This document shows positions 20,542-27,732 of a stretch of 64,000 nucleotides of DNA, piece after piece; the first letter of the stretch is position 1; each line of letters begins with the position of its first letter. The translations under genes and the position numbers were made by a program. The DNA comes from Pseudoprevotella muciniphila (GTDB lineage Bacteria > Bacteroidota > Bacteroidia > Bacteroidales > Bacteroidaceae): positions 62,001 through 126,000 of the forward strand of contig NZ_CP033459.1 of NCBI RefSeq assembly GCF_003265305.2, written 5' to 3'. The notes under the pieces were generated by a model. It was not told the DNA's origin. It ran no database searches and saw only the letters and a program-made list of their open reading frames with translations.

Positions 20542-22644
20542 ATGAGAAAAATCATATCTCTCTTGATGATGCTGACATTTCCTTTTTTCTTTGCAAGTTG
20601 CGAAGATGAGGAACAAATGCAAAATGTGATAGGCGATTGGTACACTTCGTATTCAGCCACCGGAGTAACATCAGACGGAATCGCCTATAATCGCATCGTG
20701 CAAGTCTATCATTTTAATCCTGATGGTACGGGCTATTGGTGCTATTTCTACCTTACCGATGATCTCGATGAACCAGTAGGCATGAAGGGTGGCCACAATA
20801 TCGGTAGTTTCACCTATAACATGTCTGAATCGAATATCAGAATTCTGCTGAACGTAGATAACGAGGTAAGCAATCCAACGTGGGGTTTGGCTTATCTACA
20901 GAATGCTATATTGGGCACTGATGGTAGCACCGCTTATACCCTCTTGCCTGCAACGGCAGAACAGATGGAATGGTGCCGCTATTGGGACGAAATATGCAAT
21001 GGTGGAGGCGATATAGATGCCATCAATATGACGATGGAGAATTTCAAAATGAATGGTGCAGAACAAACTGGCGAGAATAAGGTTTCGCGTTGGACACTTG
21101 CCTACCAACTCACCGTTGGAAACAATAACAGCGAAGCCACAATCTATAAAGTACCCGTATTTGCACTGGGCGATTATGCCTATCTGCTCAATCGCTTTGT
21201 GAACACGTTTGCTAATAACAAACCATTCTGGGCTACGTCTGGTATGGAACTTGTGGAGTATGGTAGCGCAACATCAGGCACCTATCGCTTCCCCAACTCT
21301 TACAGCTGCCTCATGTCGGCCAGTGGCAATCAAGGCATAGTGCTCCCAATAGTGGCTTATACGCCCACGAAAGGAAATGATTTGCACTTCCGCCAAGTTG
21401 GAGCAGGAGTAAATGTAAAAATCACAAACAGTACGAGCAACACATTGGCGATTGACGCAATAATTGTCAAGAGTGAAAACTACAGAATCACTTCCGACGC
21501 TGTAACGCTTCAATATGATGCAGAAGACTTGAATTACACACCTACAACCACCTCAGATGCCTCTGAGCGCGAGGTGAAGGTGGTATTCCCAGCGACGGGC
21601 ATCGGTGTGTTCGAACTTCCTGCTAATGCACCAAGCGCAAACATCGTGGTACCTATTCTGCCCATTGGCGACGACAACCTAACGATTGAAGTAAGATGCC
21701 ATGTTCAAAGCGAAGGAGTGCTTGCCGCAGCAGGCAAAATCGAATATAGCCACACATCGGAGTTTAATGCCTTAGGGCGTGGAGAACTGGGTTCTGTCGA
21801 AGCAAATTTAACTCCTGAAAGCAAGGATTTAAGCAGCACAGGTGCTTTTAGTATTGGTGGTGGCAAGAAAGTTTACTTCTCAAAAGGTAATCTGAAAGCC
21901 TCTACTACCTCCTATTCAGAAACTTACGGATGGGTATGGGGAAACTGGACTTTCAGTTTCATGAACAAGCAGTATGACATGCTCGAAGATGGCGATAAGA
22001 ACAATCGCCCTTCTCTCAATTATAGCGACCGAAATGAAATCAGTCTATTTGGCTTTGGCACAAGTGGCTACCCGAATGGTCAGGAATGTTATCCGCCCAA
22101 CAGTGCAGACCAGCGTGGATGGATGAACATTTGGGCTGACACCTACTATTTCCAAACTCATCTTGTAGGCACAGCCGACTGGGGCTACAACGCCATTAGC
22201 AATGGTGGCAAGAAAGAGAACAGCGGATGGCGCACACTTACTGCTGACGAATGGGAACATCTGCTCTTCTATCGTGAAGGCAACGAAGATAAATTGTCTC
22301 TCGCTACCGTCTGCGGTGTTAAGGGAGCGGTTATCTTGCCAGACGTTTGGAAACTCCCTGATGGTCTAACATGGGAGCCAGGTTCTGAACACTATGCCAC
22401 AAACGTCTATTCAGCAGCCCAATGGGATGCTATGGAAGCCGCTGGTGCAGTATTCTTGCCCGCAGCAGGAGTCAGAAGAATGGAAAATTACAATCCCACG
22501 CCCACTGGTATTAAGAGTAATCATAGAAGAGTGGCAAGAAACGGGTTGGTATTGGACATCCTCAGTATCTGCCATGCCAGAGTATGCCCACGTAGTGGGC
22601 TTCCACGACGGCGAAGGTATTGCTCTCAGCATGGAAGAGCGTGA
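20542..22644 (+). CDS. Surface lipoprotein with C-terminal Fib_succ-type domain, frameshifted near the end
   Basis: Starts with a lipoprotein signal (MRKIISLLMMLTFPFFFASC, then EDEEQ). The first 130 residues resemble lipocalin-like Bacteroidota lipoproteins (GDWYTSY, DGTGYWCYF). The middle is beta-rich and unassigned. From about residue 430 a domain like the Fibrobacter succinogenes major paralogous domain appears (KKVYFSKGNLKAS, WRTLTADEWEHLLF, LPAAGVR). The frame then degenerates (SNHRRVARNG) and stops at 22644, while the expected ending is found in the +1 frame up to 22681. One extra base between about 22490 and 22545 explains this. It may be a recent pseudogene or a sequencing error. The IS110 element follows directly. 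Confidence 0.75.
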   Translation: MRKIISLLMMLTFPFFFASCEDEEQMQNVIGDWYTSYSATGVTSDGIAYNRIVQVYHFNPDGTGYWCYFYLTDDLDEPVGMKGGHNIGSFTYNMSESNIRILLNVDNEVSNPTWGLAYLQNAILGTDGSTAYTLLPATAEQMEWCRYWDEICNGGGDIDAINMTMENFKMNGAEQTGENKVSRWTLAYQLTVGNNNSEATIYKVPVFALGDYAYLLNRFVNTFANNKPFWATSGMELVEYGSATSGTYRFPNSYSCLMSASGNQGIVLPIVAYTPTKGNDLHFRQVGAGVNVKITNSTSNTLAIDAIIVKSENYRITSDAVTLQYDAEDLNYTPTTTSDASEREVKVVFPATGIGVFELPANAPSANIVVPILPIGDDNLTIEVRCHVQSEGVLAAAGKIEYSHTSEFNALGRGELGSVEANLTPESKDLSSTGAFSIGGGKKVYFSKGNLKASTTSYSETYGWVWGNWTFSFMNKQYDMLEDGDKNNRPSLNYSDRNEISLFGFGTSGYPNGQECYPPNSADQRGWMNIWADTYYFQTHLVGTADWGYNAISNGGKKENSGWRTLTADEWEHLLFYREGNEDKLSLATVCGVKGAVILPDVWKLPDGLTWEPGSEHYATNVYSAAQWDAMEAAGAVFLPAAGVRRMENYNPTPTGIKSNHRRVARNGLVLDILSICHARVCPRSGLPRRRRYCSQHGRA

Positions 22645-22681
22645 ATTCGGATCAAGTGTCCGCTTGGTACGCGATTTCTAA
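22394..22681 (+). pseudogene. Out-of-frame 3' end of the surface lipoprotein gene
   Basis: This frame supplies the missing end of the Fib_succ-type domain: ETGWYWTSSVSAMPEYAHVV, then FGSSVRLVRDF and a stop at 22681. The genuine part begins near 22530. It has no start of its own, so it belongs to the gene at 20542 and marks the frameshift. Confidence 0.7.
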
Positions 22682-22703
22682 AAGAAAATATTGTTGTCCG
22701 CCC

Positions 22704-22940
22704 TAACTTTGCAGCGATGAAAGTTTTTAATCAAACTATTCATCGCTGCACGGCTTTCATTACCTTTGTCGTAGTAAGGTAACGATTGACCGCCAGGGAG
22801 ATAGTCAATGGTGTCCGCTAGGTTTTGAGCCTATTTTTAGTTGTTGGCCTCCCTGGATTTTATTAGTTGAAAGTCAATTAGGAAGTTAGGTTTGAAACCT
22901 ATTTAGGGTGGTAATTCCCAACTAATTACGGTCAATCAAA
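22704..22940 (+). ncRNA. Candidate IS110 bridge RNA
   Basis: Seen in the sequence: a 12-bp stem-loop (22710-22721 with 22739-22750); a 7-bp hairpin (22760-22766 with 22776-22782); a 9-bp closing stem GATTGACCG/CGGTCAATC (22784-22792 with 22929-22937); and inside it two modules of the same design. Module 1 is an 8-bp stem (22793-22800 with 22849-22856), an internal loop and a cap TAGG-TTTTGAG-CCTA (22819-22833). Module 2 is an 8-bp stem (22862-22869 with 22919-22926), an internal loop and a cap TAGGT-TTGAA-ACCTA (22887-22901). Both left loop strands contain AGTCAAT. Known from IS621 and related IS110 elements: a bridge RNA with target- and donor-binding loops lies in the left non-coding end. 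A TAACTTTG box (22704-22711) could be its -7 element. Confidence 0.7.
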
Positions 22941-22965
22941 TGTAAAATTCAAGTACGACAAAGGT

Positions 22966-23994
22966 ATGAAAAAGATTTTTATCGGCATTGATGTTTCTAA
23001 AGAAACTATTGACGTGAGTTTTGTAGAGTCGGATTTCCAGCAGCAACCGAAGTATCTGGCACAGTACCCGAACAGCAAGAAAGGCTACCGCTCAATGGTC
23101 CGCGACCTGAAACATGCTCTTCGTGACACCAATACTGGGCAATGGCTGTTCTGCTGCGAGACCACGGGCGCATATGACAAGCAGATGTGCCACTGGTTGG
23201 TTGAGAATGAGATGCACGTTTGGCGAGAGAGCGCACTCCAAATCAAACAGAGTTTGGGCATTCGTCGAGGCAAGAATGACAAGGCGGACTCTATGGCCAT
23301 AGCCGACTATGCTCGCAGACATCCCGATAAAATCAACTTTTTCAAAATACCAAACAAGGAACTGGCCGCGCTGAAAGACCTGTTCATGTATCGCCAGAAC
23401 CTTGTGGATAAGCTAAAAGGTGTCAAGAACCGCCAAAAAGCCATGAAAAGCCAAGGCGATGCCGTCAGCAAAGCAGCCAAGTTCATCTGCCGCGACACCA
23501 ATAACGAAATAAAGCGGCTAGAACGCAGCATTGCTGAGTGCGAAAACGCCATGATGGAGGTAATTCGTTCAGACGAACAACTAGAAAGAAATTATGAACA
23601 TGTGAAATCCATCAAAGGCTTCGGACTGGTGGTCACTGTCGCCCTGATGGTTTTCTCAGGAAATTTTCAAAACATCCCGACAGCCAACAAGATGGCCACA
23701 TACTGTGGGGTCGCCTCTTTCCGCAACACCTCTGGCACAACTATCAACTCAAGACAGGATGTGAGACACCTAAGCAATCGCAGACTCAAAGGCCTGCTCT
23801 CTATGGCTGCCAGAAGTGCCATCCAGCACAATGATGCCATACAACGATACTATCAACGGAAGATAGATCAAGGAAAACTGTACGGTGTAGCCATTAACAA
23901 TGTCAAAAACAAACTAATCCACATCGCTTATGCGTTGGTAAAAAGCAATCAGGATTATCAAACAGAATACATGTTCAATGAAGATGCCGTTTGA
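22966..23994 (+). CDS. IS110 family transposase (DEDD recombinase)
   Basis: 342 residues. The N-terminal RuvC-like DEDD domain starts KIFIGIDVSKETID with Asp9, Glu65 (CCETTGAYD) and Asp105/Asp108 (GKNDKADS). The C-terminal transposase_20 domain has IKGFGLVV, YCGVASFRNTSG (probable catalytic Ser256) and RRLKGLLSMAA. All key residues are present, so it is likely functional. IS110 enzymes move a circular intermediate into target sites chosen by a bridge RNA. The ATG lies at the end of a 13-nt stretch (22954-22966) that is perfectly complementary to 22761-22773 in the upstream RNA region. Confidence 0.95.
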   Translation: MKKIFIGIDVSKETIDVSFVESDFQQQPKYLAQYPNSKKGYRSMVRDLKHALRDTNTGQWLFCCETTGAYDKQMCHWLVENEMHVWRESALQIKQSLGIRRGKNDKADSMAIADYARRHPDKINFFKIPNKELAALKDLFMYRQNLVDKLKGVKNRQKAMKSQGDAVSKAAKFICRDTNNEIKRLERSIAECENAMMEVIRSDEQLERNYEHVKSIKGFGLVVTVALMVFSGNFQNIPTANKMATYCGVASFRNTSGTTINSRQDVRHLSNRRLKGLLSMAARSAIQHNDAIQRYYQRKIDQGKLYGVAINNVKNKLIHIAYALVKSNQDYQTEYMFNEDAV

Positions 23995-24048
23995 AGACGT
24001 TTAATCATCAACTATGAAAAAAATACAATAGGGTGCCCAAGCCAAATG

Positions 24049-24277
24049 GGAAGTTCACAGACAGGCATCTACACGGCAGATAAGATAATTTATGTGCTAA
24101 ATTCAATAATGTTGCACTTTCTGACGAAAAATTTCATCAAAATACTTGCACAATATCTTAGGAAGTTCACAGACAGGCATCTACACGGCAGATAAGATAA
24201 TTTATGTGCCAAATTCAATAATGTTGCACTTTCTGACGAAAAATTTCATCAAAATACTTGCACAATATCTTAGGAAG
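24049..24277. repeat. 112-bp tandem repeat, two copies plus five bases
   Basis: The unit starting GGAAGTTCACAGACAGGC and ending CAATATCTTA occurs at 24049-24160 and 24161-24272, followed by a partial third GGAAG. The copies differ at one visible base (GTGCTAAATT against GTGCCAAATT). It fills most of the 416-base gap 23995-24410. It appears to be a duplicated right end of the IS110 element. A possible TTG-initiated ORF across it is not convincing. Confidence 0.9.
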
Positions 24278-24303
24278 CTAAACTTTTTGGGCATTGAAAA
24301 AAT

Positions 24304-24340
24304 GAGGTCGGCTTCCTTGATTGGATTCCGACCTATTTTG
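24304..24340. terminator. Bidirectional terminator downstream of the M15-PheC gene and IS110
   Basis: AGGTCGG (24305-24311) pairs with CCGACCT (24328-24334). On the minus strand the stem is followed by CATTTTTTC, serving the gene at 24411; on the plus strand it is followed by ATTTTG. Confidence 0.8.
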
Positions 24341-24410
24341 TTATTTCAATCGGTAAGTATTATGGTCTTACAACTCTATTTTTGTGTAATCTCTTCTTGA
24401 GTCTGTTTGC

Positions 24411-25892
24411 CTATTCGTAACCGTACACTAATCCATACTTTTCGTGTAACTCTCTTAGCGAGCCATCGGATTTCATTTGTGCTATAACCGTATTTACGAG
24501 TGAAAGCAAATCTTCTTGCCCTTTTCGCATCAGTACACCAATTTCTCCGTGAGTGAAGGGAGAGTTGATGAGTGGTGCGGCGAGGCGTGTATCATTTTTG
24601 ACGTACCAAGGCGCTTCGGTTATTTCAGTTATCATAACGTCTGCATTGCCCTCTGCTACTTGATTTGGGATTTCTTCATTCTTTTGATATACAATAATGG
24701 TCGCGTTAGTAAGGTTCTCTTTGGCAAACTCTTCGTTGAGTCCCCCTGGATTTACCATTACGCGCACTTCCGGTTTGTTGATGTCTGCAAGCGATTGGAA
24801 CCGATTGACATCCGCGGACCTGCATAGTATGGTCTTTCCGTTAGTTAAATAGCCGTTACTCATCAGCATGGTCTCCTTACGCGTTTCTGTGATGGTGATC
24901 CCTCCGATGGCAAGGTCGAAAGTCTGTGGCTCTGTCAGGACATCAGCAGTCAGCGTGGGCCATGAGGTTCGTACATACTCAATTTCAACTCCTATTCTCT
25001 TTGCTATCATTTCTGCCATTTCAATACCAAATCCCCAATAATTGCCATCGGCTTCGCAATACGACAAAGGGCGATAATCGCCAGTCGTACCTACGAGCAG
25101 TTTCCCGCGTTCAACGATTCGCTGAACTGTGGGTTGTTCGATGAGTTCAAAATGCTGGAAATCCTTGCATGTCGTCCAGTCGCCGCCCCATTCAAAGCCT
25201 GCTTCTCTAAAGAGTAGGAAGCAAAGATCATCATGGTCTATTTTGTAGGGAAAGTCCTTGGTGCGGTCGCAATACTCTTCTGCTGTAGCCGGCTGTATGA
25301 AACGTGTGCCGTCGGGACGATCCTTATAGTATGGATTGTAGAGCGTGTTGATATCTACAGCCAGTCCGCGTGCATGTTTCGACAACTTGGTGGTCCCGGC
25401 AACTGCACGATAGCAGAAACATGACGTATTATTATCGCGCATCTGTGTTTCGTCATCGGCATTATAGACATCAGGCAAAAGCATCCGCTGAATTGGATAT
25501 TTGGCTTCGTAGAGTTCGCGCAGGATGTGTGCCACACGTTCGGCTATCATCTTGTTGCAAACCATTTCGCCGATGTGTATCTTCTCATCGTAGTCCCAGT
25601 GAAGGGCACGGACATGGCGCAAGTCGTCGCGTCCGATATGTGGGTTTTCCTTGTATGTCTTACCTTGCATTCTCGCCCATACACCATCAGGTATGGGCTC
25701 TGCAGCAAAACATTTGTCAATACCCCCAAAAGTCTCTATAGCCTTTGCCGATACGGTGTCTCCTGCATGCCAGGTGCTAAGTGAAGATGTGTCAGGCAGA
25801 AAGGAATAATCTGATTCCGAACAAGCCTGCAGATTGATTCCACTAAGTATCAGAATAGTTACTACTGTCCATTGTTTCAATAAATGTTTCAT
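24411..25892 (-). CDS. Lipoprotein fusing an M15-type peptidase domain to a PheC-like/SBP3 domain
   Basis: 493 residues with lipobox LQAC (Cys24). Residues about 95-250 form an M15-type D-Ala-D-Ala carboxypeptidase-like domain with all three expected zinc ligands: His173 and Asp180 in SKHARGLAVDIN, and His247 in KDFQHFEL. Residues about 260-493 form a family 3 solute-binding fold closest in motif to cyclohexadienyl (prephenate/arogenate) dehydratase PheC: VRTSWPTLTADVL, GGITITETRKETM, VNPGGLNEEFAKENL, ADVMITEITEAPW. Both parts appear complete. Because the protein is exported, the second domain may bind a ligand rather than make phenylpyruvate. Divergent from IS110, with its own promoter. Confidence 0.85.
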   Translation of the reverse strand: MKHLLKQWTVVTILILSGINLQACSESDYSFLPDTSSLSTWHAGDTVSAKAIETFGGIDKCFAAEPIPDGVWARMQGKTYKENPHIGRDDLRHVRALHWDYDEKIHIGEMVCNKMIAERVAHILRELYEAKYPIQRMLLPDVYNADDETQMRDNNTSCFCYRAVAGTTKLSKHARGLAVDINTLYNPYYKDRPDGTRFIQPATAEEYCDRTKDFPYKIDHDDLCFLLFREAGFEWGGDWTTCKDFQHFELIEQPTVQRIVERGKLLVGTTGDYRPLSYCEADGNYWGFGIEMAEMIAKRIGVEIEYVRTSWPTLTADVLTEPQTFDLAIGGITITETRKETMLMSNGYLTNGKTILCRSADVNRFQSLADINKPEVRVMVNPGGLNEEFAKENLTNATIIVYQKNEEIPNQVAEGNADVMITEITEAPWYVKNDTRLAAPLINSPFTHGEIGVLMRKGQEDLLSLVNTVIAQMKSDGSLRELHEKYGLVYGYE

Positions 25893-25926
25893 TGGTGTGT
25901 CTTTTTGTTTTGTAATAAATGCACTG

Positions 25927-25934
25927 CAAAGTTA
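25927..25934 (-). promoter_or_regulatory. -7 box of the M15-PheC gene
   Basis: On the minus strand this reads TAACTTTG, 35 bases before the ATG. A TTG lies about 24 bases further upstream, a longer gap than usual. Confidence 0.5.
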
Positions 25935-25993
25935 CAACTTCATTTTTCTTTCTGATATCAATCATTAAGCAATCGTTATAATTTCAAAATCGG

Positions 25994-26770
25994 TTATTTC
26001 TTTTCCTTGTTGGCTTCATCAATTATTTCAGCAATAAGACTCGAATAATCCTGACCGATAGGTAAATTCATTTCTATACGTAATGATTGACGGACAAAAG
26101 TCGTTGTCTTCTTAGTTCTGGGGTTAAAGCCTTGTCGTTGTTCTTTTTGTAAATACAGTCCGACACCGCGCTTTTGCCAATCTGGAAGGTTGTTATAGTT
26201 GATACTTCTTTTAAAAAGAATCTCGTTCTTTTCTGCGTTCGAGATGCCCGATATACATGCATTAGCGTCATATGCAGAAACACCCTCTTTTCGTAGCACC
26301 CAATAGCAATGAGCGTTTAGAGAATTGCGGTGCGCATCTTCTTGTCGCCATCTGAAATAGTCAATTACATTCTCTGCAGTGGGAAGTGGGATTAATCGAT
26401 TGTCGAATATGGCTGCTCTGCCCGTTTGCATTGAGAACGCAACGGATGCTTCAGAAGCAAGTATTGATATTAACTTTCTTTCTTTTCTTCCGAAAGTCTC
26501 GTCTTTCAAATGGAACAACAATGAAATTTCGTCGCTTTGAGTATAACCGTAGATTATTCGAAAACCACAACTCATCAAGTGCTTTGTGGTTTCAATCATG
26601 GCGTCACGGAATTTGGTGTCAAAAGGTTTCTCAAGATTCCACTCTTTTTTAGTAAGTCTTGTAAATCCGTGTCCGTCAAGTCGGGCTACTATATAAATCC
26701 CTTCGAGCATGGTTCTGTCAAGCGATTGTTCAAACCGTCGCATCTGTTTGTCAAGCGTGTCAAAGTTCAT
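25994..26770 (-). CDS. Thg1-like protein (3'-5' RNA polymerase, tRNA-His guanylyltransferase family)
   Basis: 258 residues, the usual size. The palm metal-binding motifs are intact: VARLDGHGFTRL (Asp32, Gly33) and YGYTQSDEISLLF (Asp80, Glu81); KPFDTKF and HRNSLNAHCYW are also family marks. Bacterial Thg1-like proteins add nucleotides in the 3'-5' direction, chiefly to repair 5'-truncated tRNAs, rather than adding G-1 to tRNA-His. It starts three bases after the stop of the P-loop kinase-like gene, so the two form an operon. Inference: a two-enzyme RNA end-repair unit, with the kinase preparing 5' ends and this polymerase extending them. Confidence 0.9.
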   Translation of the reverse strand: MNFDTLDKQMRRFEQSLDRTMLEGIYIVARLDGHGFTRLTKKEWNLEKPFDTKFRDAMIETTKHLMSCGFRIIYGYTQSDEISLLFHLKDETFGRKERKLISILASEASVAFSMQTGRAAIFDNRLIPLPTAENVIDYFRWRQEDAHRNSLNAHCYWVLRKEGVSAYDANACISGISNAEKNEILFKRSINYNNLPDWQKRGVGLYLQKEQRQGFNPRTKKTTTFVRQSLRIEMNLPIGQDYSSLIAEIIDEANKEKK

Positions 26771-26773
26771 ATC

Positions 26774-27241
26774 TTATCCTTCCCATTTTGTTATTTCAAA
26801 ATCGTTGTTGCATATTTTTACAAAATATAATTCATCGAAGCCCTCTGATTTGGAAGGCATCTCGAGTTTGTTGCTCGTAGCGGCAATCGCTTTCGAAGGT
26901 ATATTGCCGTCCCTTTGTTCATTCCTTTTTATGCAGTCCTTCACTTTGCTTTGGAAAAATAGGCCTATAATGTGATAACCGTGTTGTTTGGCTAACTGAA
27001 TATACTTCGTTCTGTCCGATTTTGTAGGATTAGTGTTGTCGATGACAAAAGACTTGTTACTTCTAACACATTTCTCTAACTTTTCTGCTTCTCTGTTTCT
27101 TGTATGGAGAATATCGAGGCTGATATGAATATAGCCCCCATCATACATCTCTTTTTTATAAAATGTCGTCTTGCCGCTGGCTTGTATACCAATGAATATT
27201 ATGGCTTGTCTGTCTTCCTTTCTAAATGGCAAAATGCTCAT
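26774..27241 (-). CDS. P-loop polynucleotide-kinase-like protein
   Basis: 155 residues with a clear Walker A, GIQASGKTT (18-26), a following YIHISLDILHTRN, and FVIDNTNPTKSDRTKYIQLA, the arrangement of bacterial polynucleotide kinases and related nucleic-acid kinases (PNK/AAA_33 type). No phosphatase or ligase domain is attached. It leads the operon with the Thg1-like gene. The likely substrate is an RNA 5' end, but that is inferred from the partner. A TAATTTTG box on the minus strand (27289 down to 27282) is its probable -7 element. Confidence 0.8.
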   Translation of the reverse strand: MSILPFRKEDRQAIIFIGIQASGKTTFYKKEMYDGGYIHISLDILHTRNREAEKLEKCVRSNKSFVIDNTNPTKSDRTKYIQLAKQHGYHIIGLFFQSKVKDCIKRNEQRDGNIPSKAIAATSNKLEMPSKSEGFDELYFVKICNNDFEITKWEG

Positions 27242-27281
27242 CTTGAAACCATGTTATTTGTTCTTCCTTATTTTATAACTG

Positions 27282-27289
27282 CAAAATTA
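27282..27289 (-). promoter_or_regulatory. -7 box of the kinase/Thg1-like operon
   Basis: TAATTTTG on the minus strand, 40 bases before the ATG. No good TTTG was found at the -33 position. Confidence 0.5.
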
Positions 27290-27431
27290 ACATCTCATGT
27301 GCAGTCTATGTGCGTAGTTAAACTTTTTTGCACTTTTTTTGAAACTTTTTTGTATTACGCAAATAGGTTGCGTAATTTGTCCCGATTTTTGCACCGTAAA
27401 GAAAACAATCTTTGAAGGATTGGAAATAATG

Positions 27432-27458
27432 CGGTTGCCGTAGCAGAGAGATACTTCG
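27432..27458. repeat. Dispersed motif TGCCGTAG..AGATACTTC, copy A
   Basis: CGGTTGCCGTAG, three bases, AGAGAT, one base, CTTC. The same arrangement occurs in copy C at 27859 without gaps, and a looser one in copy B at 27737. Between 27242 and 27654 I see only this motif and the kinase promoter; no convincing gene. Confidence 0.55.
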
Positions 27459-27654
27459 TTTATAACGAGCTTAATAACGGCATTTCTTGTCGGCTCGTGC
27501 CTATAATGGTGTCAAACACTCTTTGCAAATGTCGCACCACATTCTTAAGAGGTATGTGAATAACCTTAGTCGTTCTTTGTAATGACAGAGAGTTTTACTA
27601 ATAGCCCTTATCTAAATCCATTTTTCGGTATATTTTAATCGAGTTGGATTTTAT

Positions 27655-27728
27655 AGCGGAGTAGAGCAGTTGGTTAGCATACAAGTTCCATACGCTTGAG
27701 GTCGCAGGTTCGAGTCCTGCCTCCGCAA
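27655..27728 (+). tRNA. tRNA-Met-like (anticodon CAT), atypical
   Basis: A 74-nt cloverleaf can be drawn: acceptor AGCGGAG/CTCCGCA with an A-A mismatch at 1-72, D arm GAGC-AGTTGGTTA-GCAT, anticodon stem CAAGT/GCTTG with loop TCCATAC (CAT at 27689-27691), and a perfect T arm GCAGG-TTCGAGT-CCTGC. Oddities: C instead of the nearly universal U at position 33, a broken D stem (11-24 A-A), and no GGG/CCC anticodon stem. The D arm TAGAGCAGTTGG and the 1-72 mismatch recall bacterial initiator tRNA. It may be a degenerate initiator-derived tRNA or a pseudogene. Confidence 0.65.
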
Positions 27729-27732
27729 CAAA

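Larger units (their letters stand above)
22682..24279 (+). mobile_element. IS110-family insertion element (ends approximate)
   Basis: It consists of a structured non-coding left part (about 22700-22940), a DEDD transposase gene and a non-coding right part with a 112-bp tandem repeat. As usual for IS110 there are no terminal inverted repeats, so the borders are inferred. The right border is placed at TTAGGAAG (24270-24277) because the left non-coding RNA contains the same octamer in a guide position. The left border lies between 22663 and 22704. It inserted directly behind, or into, the end of the lipoprotein gene. Confidence 0.75.

Noticed and set aside
24049-24277. CRISPR array at the tandem repeat
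   Set aside because: Only two adjacent 112-bp copies without spacers and no cas genes.
24146-24400. 84-codon frame from TTG across the second tandem repeat
   Set aside because: Starts in the repeat, runs through a terminator hairpin and has no motif.
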